5,871 bases of DNA from the NCBI GenBank assembly GCA_947476855.1, contig CANJSR010000323.1, positions 1 to 5,871 on the forward strand, in the 5' to 3' direction. This DNA is from Acetobacteraceae bacterium. Lineage in GTDB: Bacteria; Pseudomonadota; Alphaproteobacteria; Acetobacterales; Acetobacteraceae. Positions 1 to 5,871 of this stretch are shown one piece after another. Positions within the stretch are counted from its first letter, which is position 1. Every line of letters starts with the position of its first letter. The translations under genes were made by a program, and so were the position numbers. Below the pieces are notes generated by a model. The model made no database searches. It was not told where the DNA came from and worked only from the letters and a program-made list of their open reading frames with translations.

Positions 1-2
1 CC

Positions 3-806
3 GGCATCTCCGTTGCCTCGGCCGGGGATGTCGATGGCGACGGCTTCGACGATCTCATCGTCGGGGCAGTCTTCGCCGATCCGGCGGGCGGGGCCTTCGC
101 CGGCAAGAGCTACGTGGTGTTCGGCACGGGCGGCGGGTTCGGCGCTGGCATCGAACTCTCCACCATCGAGGCCGGGACCGGCGGCTTCGTTATCAACGGA
201 CAGAGCGCGTACGACCAATCCGGCCGCTCCGTCGCCTCGGCGGGAGACGTCGACGGCGACGGCTTCGACGATCTCATCGTCGGGGCGCCCATCTCCGATC
301 CGACAGGCGGGAGCAACGCCGGCAAGAGCTACGTGGTGTTCGGCACGGATGGCGGCTTCGGCGCCACCATCGAGCTCTCCGCCATCGCGGCCGGCACCGG
401 CGGCTTCGTTATCAACGGACAGAGCGGGGGCGACCAATCCGGCATCTCCGTGGCCTCGGCGGGGGACGTCAACGGCGACGGCTTCGACGATCTCATCGTC
501 GGGGCAGACCGCGCCGATCCGGTGGGCGGGACCAGCGCCGGCAAGAGCTACGTGGTGTTCGGCAAGAGCGGCGGGTTCGGCGCCGGGATCGAGCTCTCCG
601 CCGTCGCGGTCGGCACCGGCGGCTTCGTCATCAACGGACAGAGCGCGGGCGACTACTCCGGCCGGTCGGTCGCCTCGGCGGGGGACGTCGACGGCGACGG
701 CTTCGACGATCTCATCGTCGGGGCATACCGCGCCGATCCGGCGGGCGGGACCAACGCCGGCAAGTCCTACACCATCTTCGGCCGGGACTTCACCGGCACC
801 GTCACC
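3..806 (+). repeat. FG-GAP blades of gene 1: four visible 219-bp (73-aa) tandem units
   Basis: One partial unit (3-149) and three full units (150-368, 369-587, 588-806) repeat with an exact 219-bp period and no indels. Each unit reads roughly: I-E-L-S-x-I, AGTGGFVINGQS, a variable stretch, SVASAGD, the calcium loop (D-V-D/N-G-D-G-F-D-D), LIVGA, a variable stretch with DP, then AGKSYVVFG and GGFGA. This matches FG-GAP/integrin alpha repeats; the second unit keeps the literal GAP. The last unit changes at its end (YTIFGRDFTGTVT), where the RTX module begins. If the propeller has seven blades, about three lie left of the window. Confidence 0.92.
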
Positions 807-2300
807 CAACAGGGCGACGCCACCTCCGAGACCCTGACCGGCACGGCCGGCGCCGACGACATCGTGGCCGGCCTCGGCAACGACACGCTCGACGGCAAGG
901 GCGGGGCCGATGCCCTGCTCGGCGGCGGCGGCAACGACACGATCAAGGTCTCCGACCTGACATTCCTGCGCGTCGATGGCGGGTCGGGCACCGATACGCT
1001 TGCGCTGGATGGGGCGGGAATCAGCCTGGATCTGTCGGCTGTTGCAAACTCCAAGCTCCGGAACATCGAGGTCATCGACCTCACGGGCGCCGGCAACAAC
1101 ACGCTGATCGTTTCGTCGCTTGAGACGCTGAACCTCTCCTCCACCTCCAATACCGTGAAAGTGGAGGGCAATGCCGGGGACGTTGCCGATATCGGGCTGG
1201 AGGCCTGGACCAAGTCCGGCCCATCCGGCGGCTACAACACCTTCACACTCGGTCAGGCGACCCTGCTGATCGATGAGGATATCACGGTCACCTGCTTCGC
1301 CGCCGGCACGCTTATCGCCACGGAACAAGGCCCCGTCGCCGTCGAAGCCCTGCGGATCGGCGATCCGGTCCGCCTTGCCTCCGGTGGTTCACGTCCGATT
1401 CGTTGGATCGGCTGGCGGCATCTGGACCTGACGCGCCACCCCGCGCCGGACCGCGTCCGGCCGATCCGCATCGAGGCCGGGGCCTTCGCGGATGGCATTC
1501 CCACCCGCAACCTGCGCGTGTCGCCCGATCATGCGCTGTCGGTCGACGGCATGCTGATTCCGGCGCGCCTGCTGGTCAATCACGCGACCATTACACAGGA
1601 AACGACCTGCCCGTTCGTCGTCTATTACCATATCGAACTGGACGCGCATGACATCCTGCTGGCGGAAGGCTTGCCGGCGGAAAGCTACCTCGACACGGGC
1701 AATCGCGCTGTGTTCGAGAATGCCGGTGTGCCGCTGATCCTGCACCCGGACCTGAGCGGGCAGGATGGCCGGCGGGCCGCGTCCTGTGCCCCCTTCGCCG
1801 ATACAGTCGAACAGGTGAAACCGGTCTGGGACCGGCTGGCGAGCCGAGCGATGGGGATGGGTTACGAGGTGGCGGGGCCGGTGCTGACGGAGGATGCGGC
1901 GGTACGGATCGAGGCCGGGGGCCGCATCCTGCACCCGGTCTCGGTCGAAGGAGATCGTTACAGTTTTGTCCTTCCCGCCGGCTGCGAGGGCGTTCGGTTG
2001 CTCTCCAACGCCGCGACACCGTCCGAGATGGAACCGTGGCGAGAGGATCGGCGGCGTCTGGGACTGTCGGTGCGGCGGATCAGGGTGGGGGGAGAGGACC
2101 TGCCGCTCGACCATCCCGCCCTGTCGGCCGGCTGGTGGGGATTGGAACGGCACGGCGATCTGCCGGCACGCTGGACGGATGGGAATGCGGTGCTGCCGAT
2201 TGCCCCGGGTGGGGCGCGGACGCTGGAAATCACGGCCGGGCGGCTGGCGGGTTATGATGTGCGGGCGGTGGATGGTGGTCGGGCCGCGCTGGCGGCCTGA
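3..2300 (+). CDS. FG-GAP propeller / RTX / Hint-domain protein, 5'-truncated by window edge
   Basis: The frame is open from the left edge (first full codon at 3) and stops at TGA 2298-2300, giving 765 visible residues; the true start lies outside. Visible order: FG-GAP (integrin alpha-like) blades at residues 1-268, each with a DxDGDGxxD or DxNGDGxxD calcium loop; an RTX glycine/aspartate patch at about 278-314; a beta-rich linker to 430; a Hint domain starting at Cys431 (TCFAAGT) with an SPDH block at about 507-510; and a C-terminal domain containing RWTDG at 723-727. Family knowledge: FG-GAP blades build calcium-stabilised beta-propellers, RTX patches bind calcium after type I secretion, and Hint domains are intein/hedgehog-like autoprocessing folds. 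Inference: a secreted or surface adhesin-like protein that may self-process. It lies 388 bp upstream of a same-strand paralogue. The substrate or ligand is unknown. The domain architecture is confident, the biological role is not. Confidence 0.93.
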   Translation, partial: GISVASAGDVDGDGFDDLIVGAVFADPAGGAFAGKSYVVFGTGGGFGAGIELSTIEAGTGGFVINGQSAYDQSGRSVASAGDVDGDGFDDLIVGAPISDPTGGSNAGKSYVVFGTDGGFGATIELSAIAAGTGGFVINGQSGGDQSGISVASAGDVNGDGFDDLIVGADRADPVGGTSAGKSYVVFGKSGGFGAGIELSAVAVGTGGFVINGQSAGDYSGRSVASAGDVDGDGFDDLIVGAYRADPAGGTNAGKSYTIFGRDFTGTVTQQGDATSETLTGTAGADDIVAGLGNDTLDGKGGADALLGGGGNDTIKVSDLTFLRVDGGSGTDTLALDGAGISLDLSAVANSKLRNIEVIDLTGAGNNTLIVSSLETLNLSSTSNTVKVEGNAGDVADIGLEAWTKSGPSGGYNTFTLGQATLLIDEDITVTCFAAGTLIATEQGPVAVEALRIGDPVRLASGGSRPIRWIGWRHLDLTRHPAPDRVRPIRIEAGAFADGIPTRNLRVSPDHALSVDGMLIPARLLVNHATITQETTCPFVVYYHIELDAHDILLAEGLPAESYLDTGNRAVFENAGVPLILHPDLSGQDGRRAASCAPFADTVEQVKPVWDRLASRAMGMGYEVAGPVLTEDAAVRIEAGGRILHPVSVEGDRYSFVLPAGCEGVRLLSNAATPSEMEPWREDRRRLGLSVRRIRVGGEDLPLDHPALSAGWWGLERHGDLPARWTDGNAVLPIAPGGARTLEITAGRLAGYDVRAVDGGRAALAA
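789..1292 (+). other. 168-aa RTX/linker module, copy 1 (within gene 1)
   Basis: This region begins at FTGTVT, right after the last blade. Bases 834-944 encode an RTX-like patch with GLGNDTLDG and GGGGNDTI motifs, typical of hemolysin-type calcium-binding nonapeptides. Bases 945-1292 encode a beta-rich stretch (VIDLTG, NNTLIV, LNLSSTSNT) resembling the spacer between RTX patches and downstream domains in alphaproteobacterial RTX proteins. It aligns without gaps to 4261-4764 of the next gene; a hand count gives about 120 of 168 identical residues, with most differences in the last 40. It ends immediately before the Hint cysteine. Confidence 0.85.
1293..1721 (+). other. Hint_2-type (hedgehog/intein) domain of gene 1
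   Basis: The segment starts with the nucleophile-type cysteine in TCFAAGTLIAT (Cys431 counting from base 3). It continues with an EALRIGDPV block, IRWIGWR, the SPDHALSVDG block (His at 1530-1532), and ends around SYLDTGNRAVFEN (codons to 1721). These are hallmarks of the Hint_2 family common in secreted alphaproteobacterial proteins. Hint folds perform N-S acyl shift chemistry at the first Cys, and the motif His assists. I see no clear intein-like C-terminal His-Asn followed by Cys/Ser/Thr, so protein splicing is not supported; N-terminal cleavage is possible but unproven. Confidence 0.85.
1722..2297 (+). other. C-terminal domain following the Hint domain in gene 1
   Basis: About 190 residues follow the Hint domain. 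A probable linker runs through FADTVEQVKPVWDRLASRAMGMG. Then comes a beta-rich region (AGPVLTEDAAVRIEAGG, YSFVLPAG, VRLLSNAATPSE) and a distinctive end with D-R-R-R-L-G-L-S-V-R-R-I, a WWGLER segment and RWTDGNAVLPI (RWTDG codons 2169-2183). From memory, similar RLG...RWTDG...LP ends occur after Hint domains and in some glycan-related proteins of Rhodospirillales and Acetobacteraceae; I cannot verify this here. The function is unknown. The type I secretion signal, if any, would lie in the last 60 or so residues. Confidence 0.55.
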
Positions 2301-2578
2301 GCCCCGCCCCGGACCAGCATCGCCGGCGTCCCCGATCGGCCTGAAAGCATGATTGCGGAAAGGGCCGCCGGTTCCGGGCTCACCCACCCACGGTCGGCCA
2401 AGGGGCGCGAGCAATTCCATTGAGGCAATTCCGGCGCGGGTGAACCCGAGACCGCTGAAGCGCGATGATGCCTGTCCGGACTGCATCCCTTGCAAGATGA
2501 ACCGCCAAACAGCCATCAAAATGAGAATGCGGATAATACAACAGCATTTGCGGCCCTACGGGAGGTCGTTAGAAACAA

Positions 2579-2616
2579 GCAAGCACTTGCGCCGGCGAAG
2601 TGTATAAAATTACACT
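2579..2616. promoter_or_regulatory. Cluster of overlapping inverted repeats with TATAAAAT core upstream of gene 2
   Basis: Three dyads overlap in 38 bp: GCAAG-CA-CTTGC (2579-2590), CACTT-N9-AAGTG (2584-2602) and AGTGTA-TAAAAT-TACACT (2599-2616). The last is an 18-bp operator-like palindrome whose centre overlaps a -10-like TATAAA (2603-2608). No good -35 sits at the standard spacing, so the promoter itself is weakly supported. The dyads share arms and could not all form at once in RNA. As DNA, the 6-N6-6 palindrome has the size of a dimeric repressor or activator site; the regulator cannot be named. Confidence 0.35.
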
Positions 2617-2639
2617 CCGCTCAGTTGCTGTGATGTGCG

Positions 2640-2654
2640 GCCCCATCGTGGGGC
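2640..2654 (+). other. Stem-loop in the putative leader of gene 2
   Basis: GCCCCA-TCG-TGGGGC forms a perfect 6-bp stem with a 3-nt loop, ending 34 nt before the ATG of gene 2. No T-tract follows, so it is not a classical intrinsic terminator. It could stabilise the mRNA 5' end or act in translation control, or be chance in GC-rich DNA. Confidence 0.4.
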
Positions 2655-2688
2655 ACCGCGTCGCGCGCCCTGACGGACACGGAACGCC

Positions 2689-5600
2689 ATGGCCCTCTCA
2701 CCGATCGACCTGACGACCATCGCCGCCGGCACGGGCGGGTTTGTCATCCATGGACAGGATGCGGGTGACAGCCTCGGCCGGTCGGTTGCCTCGGCGGGCG
2801 ATATCAACGGCGACGGGTTCGAAGACCTGATCATCGGCGCGCCGGGGGGCGATGCGGCGGGGAACGCCACTTCCAACGCCGGGGAGAGCTATGTCGTCTT
2901 CGGCAAGGCTGGGGGCTTCGGCGCTACGGTCGACCTGGCGGCCATCGCGGCGGGCACGGGCGGATTCGTCATCTATGGGCAGAACGCCAGCGACCAGGCC
3001 GGTTTTTCCGTCGCCTCGGCGGGCGACATCAACGGCGACGGTTTCGGCGATCTGATCGTCGGCGCGTTCGGCGCCGATGGGCCCGGGGACACCCGTTCCT
3101 ATGCCGGTGACACCTACATCCTGTTCGGCCAGGCTGGCAGCTTCGGCGCCAGCGTCAATCTGGCGGATGTCGCGGCCGGGACCGGCGGATTCGTGATCTT
3201 CGGGCAGGATGCCCAGGACCAGTCGGGCCGCTCCGTCGCCTCGGCGGGGGATATCAACGGCGATGGGTTCGACGACCTGATCATCGGGGCCTACCTGGCG
3301 GATGGGACAGGCAATGCCGAGACCAACGCCGGGGACAGCTATGTGCTGTTCGGCAAGGCCGGCGGTTTCGGCGCCAGCATCGACCTGGCCACCATCGCCG
3401 CGGGCACCGGCGGTTTCGTGATCCATGGGCAGGACCTCAATGACCGGGCCGGCGGGACCGTCGCCTCGGCCGGCGATGTCAACGGGGATGGCTATGACGA
3501 CCTGATCATCGCCGCGCCCAACGGCGACGGCGTGGCGAACGGCGTCACCAATTCCGGTGAGGCCTATGTGCTGTTCGGCAAGGCCAGCGGCTTCGGCGCC
3601 AGCATCGACCTGACCGATGTCGCGGCCGGCACCGGCGGCTTCGTCCTCTACGGGGTGGAGTTCGGTGACTATTCCGCCATGTCGGTCGCTTCGGCGGGGG
3701 ACATCAACGGCGACGGGTTCGATGAGATCGTCATCGGCGCGGTCACCGCCGACGGTACGTCGAACCTCAGAACCAATTCCGGTGAAAGCTACGTCGTCTT
3801 CGGCAAGGCCAGCGGCTTCGGCGCCAGCATCGCGCTGTCCGACATCGCGGCCGGCACCGGCGGCTTCGTCATACTGGGCCAGGACGCCGGCGACCGGTCG
3901 GGCTATTCGGTCACGTCCGCCGGAGACGTCAACGGCGACGGCCTCGACGACCTGCTCATCGGCGCCAGTCTTGGCGATGCGGCCGGGAACGCCAAGACCA
4001 GCGCCGGGGACAGCTATGTGGTGTTCGGCAAGGCGGGCGGCTTCGGGGCGAGCATCGACCTGGGCACGATCGCCGCGGGCACCGGCGGGTTCGTCATCAA
4101 CGGGGCGGATGCCGACGACCAGTCCGGCCGGTCCGTCGCCTCGGCCGGGGATATCGATGGCGATGGCTTCGACGATTTGATCATCGGGGCATTCCAGGGC
4201 GACGGGTCCGGGAACCTGGCGGGCAACGCCGGCGACAGCTACGTGATCTTCGGCGGGAACTTCACGGGCACGGTCACGCATCTTGGCGACGGCACGTCCC
4301 AGACGCTGACCGGGTCCGCCGCCGCCGACGACATGGTGGCCGGCCTTGGCAACGACATCCTTGATGGCAAGGGCGGGGCCGACGCGCTGCTGGGCGGCGG
4401 CGGCAATGACACGATCAAGGTCGCGGACCTGACCTTCCTGCGCGCCGACGGCGGGACGGGCACCGACACGCTGGCGCTGGATGGGGCGGGGATCACGCTG
4501 GCACTGTCCACGATCGCCAACTCCAAGCTCCAGGACATCGAGGTCATCGACCTGACCGGATCAGGTAACAACACCCTGATCGTTTCGGCGCTGGAGGTTC
4601 TGAACCTGTCATCCACCTCCAATACCCTGCGGGTGGAGGGCGATGCCGGGGACAAGCTGTCGTTCAGCGCGGAGACCTGGATCCATACGAAGACCGTCGG
4701 CGGCTATGCCACCTACACCAACGGCCAGGCCGTGGTGGAGGTCGGTTCGGCCGTTTCCGTCATCCTCCCCGCCATCAACCTCTCCACCATCGCGGCCGGC
4801 ACCGGCGGTTTCGTCATCAACGGTCAGAGCACGGCCGATCAATCCGGCGTCTCCGTCGCCTCGGCGGGGGACGTCAACGGCGACGGCTTCGACGATATCA
4901 TCGTCGGAGCATTCCACGCCGATCCGGCGGGCGGGACCGACGCCGGCAAGAGCTACGTGGTGTTCGGCAAGACCGGCGGGTTCGGCGCCAGCATCGATCT
5001 CTCCACCATCGAGGCCGGCACCGGCGGCTTCGTCATCAACGGGCAGAACGCGGACGATCGCTCCGGCCGCTCCGTTGCCTCGGCGGGTGACGTCAACGGC
5101 GACGGCATCGACGATCTCATCGTCGCAGCATACCGCGCCGATCCGGCGGCCGGGAACGAAGCCGGCAAGAGCTACGTGGTGTTCGGCAAGACCGGCGGGT
5201 TCGGCGCCAGCATCGACCTCTCCGCGATCGCGGCCGGCACCGGCGGCTTCGTCATCAACGGACAGAGCGTGCAAGACTTCTCCGGTCGCTCCGTCGCCTC
5301 GGCGGGGGACATCAACGGCGACGGCATCGACGATATCATCGTCGGTGCCGACCGCGCCGATCCAGCGGGCAAGAGCAACGCCGGCAAGAGCTACGTGGTG
5401 TTCGGCACGAGCGGCGGCTTCGGCGCCAGCATCGAACTCTCCACCATCGCGGCCGGCACCGGCGGCTTCGTCATCAACGGGCAGAGCGCGGTTGACATCT
5501 CCGGCATCTCCGTTGCCTCGGCGGGCGACGTCAATGGCGACGGCTTCGACGATGTCATCGTCGGGGCATCCGGCGCCGATCCGGCAGCCGGGTCCTACGC

Positions 5601-5871
5601 CGGCAAGAGCTACGTGGTGTTCGGCAAGACCGGCGGGTTCGGCGCCAGCATCGAGCTCTCCGCCATCGCGGCCGGCACCGGCGGCTTCGTCATCAACGGA
5701 CAGGCCTTCGACGACCGCGCCGGCCGCTCCGTCGCCCCGGCGGGGGACGTCAATGGCGACGGCTTCGACGATCTGATCGTCGGGGCCTACCTCGCCGATC
5801 CGGGGGGCGGGTTCAAAGCCGGCAAGAGCTACGTGGTGTTCGGCACGGGCGGCGGGTTCGGCGCCAGCATC
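2689..5871 (+). CDS. Giant double-propeller FG-GAP / RTX protein, 3'-truncated by window edge
   Basis: One uninterrupted frame of 1061 codons runs from ATG 2689 to the last base with no stop. ATG 2689 is the only reasonable start: an in-frame TGA lies at 2671-2673 and no other start codon falls between. The ribosome site is weak (GGA at 2681-2683). The N-terminus (MALSPIDLTTIAAG) has no Sec signal and enters the first blade at once. Domains: seven 75-aa FG-GAP blades at residues 6-530, an RTX patch at about 540-576 within a linker to 695, then five 73-aa blades at 696-1060 with a sixth beginning. Every blade keeps a DxNxDGxxD/E-type or DxDxDGxxD calcium loop. By family knowledge this is a calcium-stabilised beta-propeller protein exported by an RTX-type I system. 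Inference: surface adhesin or matrix protein; ligand unknown. The C-terminus may resemble that of gene 1. Confidence 0.94.
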   Translation, partial: MALSPIDLTTIAAGTGGFVIHGQDAGDSLGRSVASAGDINGDGFEDLIIGAPGGDAAGNATSNAGESYVVFGKAGGFGATVDLAAIAAGTGGFVIYGQNASDQAGFSVASAGDINGDGFGDLIVGAFGADGPGDTRSYAGDTYILFGQAGSFGASVNLADVAAGTGGFVIFGQDAQDQSGRSVASAGDINGDGFDDLIIGAYLADGTGNAETNAGDSYVLFGKAGGFGASIDLATIAAGTGGFVIHGQDLNDRAGGTVASAGDVNGDGYDDLIIAAPNGDGVANGVTNSGEAYVLFGKASGFGASIDLTDVAAGTGGFVLYGVEFGDYSAMSVASAGDINGDGFDEIVIGAVTADGTSNLRTNSGESYVVFGKASGFGASIALSDIAAGTGGFVILGQDAGDRSGYSVTSAGDVNGDGLDDLLIGASLGDAAGNAKTSAGDSYVVFGKAGGFGASIDLGTIAAGTGGFVINGADADDQSGRSVASAGDIDGDGFDDLIIGAFQGDGSGNLAGNAGDSYVIFGGNFTGTVTHLGDGTSQTLTGSAAADDMVAGLGNDILDGKGGADALLGGGGNDTIKVADLTFLRADGGTGTDTLALDGAGITLALSTIANSKLQDIEVIDLTGSGNNTLIVSALEVLNLSSTSNTLRVEGDAGDKLSFSAETWIHTKTVGGYATYTNGQAVVEVGSAVSVILPAINLSTIAAGTGGFVINGQSTADQSGVSVASAGDVNGDGFDDIIVGAFHADPAGGTDAGKSYVVFGKTGGFGASIDLSTIEAGTGGFVINGQNADDRSGRSVASAGDVNGDGIDDLIVAAYRADPAAGNEAGKSYVVFGKTGGFGASIDLSAIAAGTGGFVINGQSVQDFSGRSVASAGDINGDGIDDIIVGADRADPAGKSNAGKSYVVFGTSGGFGASIELSTIAAGTGGFVINGQSAVDISGISVASAGDVNGDGFDDVIVGASGADPAAGSYAGKSYVVFGKTGGFGASIELSAIAAGTGGFVINGQAFDDRAGRSVAPAGDVNGDGFDDLIVGAYLADPGGGFKAGKSYVVFGTGGGFGASI
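2704..4278 (+). repeat. Propeller A of gene 2: exactly seven 225-bp (75-aa) FG-GAP units
   Basis: Units start at 2704, 2929, 3154, 3379, 3604, 3829 and 4054, each exactly 225 bp with no indels. The calcium loops are D-I-N-G-D-G-F (four times), D-V-N-G-D-G-Y, D-V-N-G-D-G-L and D-I-D-G-D-G-F. Compared with the 73-aa class, these units carry two extra residues in the loop before the AGDSYVVFGK strand. Seven blades is the number of the integrin alpha propeller, so this looks like one complete, closed domain. Its first blade starts five residues after the start codon. Confidence 0.95.
4261..4764 (+). other. 168-aa RTX/linker module, copy 2 (within gene 2)
   Basis: It starts at FTGTVTHLGD, overlapping the end of the seventh blade. 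Bases 4306-4416 encode the RTX-like patch (GLGNDILDG, GGGGNDTI), followed by the same VIDLTG / NNTLIV / LNLSSTSNT beta-rich linker as in gene 1. The offset to copy 1 is constant at 3472 bp, with no gaps. Unlike copy 1, it is followed by a second propeller rather than a Hint cysteine. Confidence 0.85.
4774..5871 (+). repeat. Propeller B of gene 2: five full 219-bp (73-aa) FG-GAP units, continuing off the edge
   Basis: Full units start at 4774, 4993, 5212, 5431 and 5650, and the ATC at 5869-5871 opens a sixth. The period is exactly 219 bp. The units carry the same A-G-K-S-Y-V-V-F-G strand and mostly the same DP-containing loop as gene 1, so they are of the gene 1 blade class rather than the propeller A class found in the same protein. 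If the domain has seven blades, it should end near position 6306 in extended coordinates. Confidence 0.93.

Larger units (their letters stand above)
2301..2688. other. Intergenic region between the two paralogues
   Basis: The 388 bp between the TGA of gene 1 and the ATG of gene 2 contain no convincing gene. The left part (to about 2490) is GC-rich. It has an 8-bp direct repeat GCAATTCC at 2411-2418 and 2425-2432, and a small CGGG-TGAA-CCCG hairpin around 2437-2448. I find no hairpin plus T-tract that would be a clear terminator for gene 1. The right part (about 2500-2620) is noticeably more AT-rich than anything else in the window and carries the inverted repeats listed separately, so it is the likely promoter/leader region of gene 2. 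Confidence 0.7.

Noticed and set aside
150..806. Regular repeats considered as a CRISPR array or VNTR
   Set aside because: The 219-bp unit is a multiple of three, lies fully in frame and encodes an FG-GAP blade, with no spacer structure. It is a protein-domain repeat.
150..806. Asp-Pro dipeptides in each 73-aa blade as possible calcium-induced autocleavage sites (FrpC-like)
   Set aside because: FrpC-type cleavage needs a dedicated self-processing module that I do not see; the DP pair here is simply part of a repeated surface loop.
13..837. Plus-strand alternative frame rich in Ala, Ser, Pro, Thr and Arg
   Set aside because: It is a frame-shifted shadow of the gene 1 blades. A similar Ser/Pro/Ala repeat frame at 4643-5776 is the same shadow in propeller B.
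2355..2400. Possible intrinsic terminator or tRNA T-arm-like sequence after gene 1 (GGTTCC context)
   Set aside because: Only 4-5 bp stems with mismatches or very long loops can be drawn, no T-tract follows, and no other tRNA arms are present.
1389..2519. Minus-strand open frame of 376 codons opposite the Hint and C-terminal region
   Set aside because: It overlaps the well-supported Hint coding region, is rich in Arg, Pro and Gln as typical for antisense frames of GC-rich genes, and shows no known motif.
2353..2607. Intergenic frame of 84 codons, including a 36-residue Arg-rich peptide from ATG 2497
   Set aside because: The longer version needs a TTG start, no ribosome site precedes either start, the composition looks non-coding, and the frame runs through the putative operator. 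A small peptide is not excluded but is not supported.
2698..4281. Long minus-strand open frame of 527 codons opposite propeller A
   Set aside because: It is the antisense reading of a GC-rich, exactly periodic repeat. Its sequence shows the same 75-residue periodicity with low-complexity composition and no recognisable domain, while the + strand encodes clear FG-GAP blades.

Overview
The window is GC-rich with strong third-position GC bias. It is filled by two large, same-strand (+) genes for repetitive, calcium-binding, probably secreted proteins. Alphaproteobacteria are the best guess, and Rhodospirillales/Acetobacterales-like within them. The reason is the combination of an FG-GAP propeller, an RTX nonapeptide patch, a Hint_2-type domain and a C-terminal domain with an RWTDG motif. 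This is a family-level impression with no marker gene behind it.

Layout: (1) Positions 3-2300 hold the 3' part of a gene that is open at the left edge. It encodes four visible FG-GAP blades of 73 residues, a 168-residue RTX/linker module, a Hint domain starting at Cys431 (codon 1293), and a C-terminal domain. (2) Positions 2301-2688 are a 388-bp intergenic region. Its right half is relatively AT-rich and carries several inverted repeats just upstream of the next gene. (3) From 2689 to the right edge runs one uninterrupted reading frame of 1061 codons with no stop. It has exactly seven 75-residue FG-GAP blades (propeller A), a second copy of the 168-residue RTX/linker module, then at least five 73-residue blades (propeller B), and it runs off the window.

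The two genes are tandem paralogues assembled from the same parts. The 168-residue module aligns without gaps between them. At its end one gene switches to a Hint domain and the other to a second propeller. Blades of gene 1 and of propeller B are the same class: same 219-bp period, with a shared 24-bp segment identical in eight places. Propeller A is a distinct 225-bp class. Both window edges fall inside the 219-bp repeats, so the complete genes, and possibly further paralogues, lie outside.

Working model (inference): these are large cell-surface or extracellular proteins without a Sec signal at the one visible N-terminus, exported by a type I (RTX-type) system not present here. Calcium folds the propellers and RTX patch, and in gene 1 the Hint domain may process the protein. 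No transporter, regulator, RNA gene, CRISPR array or insertion sequence is visible.
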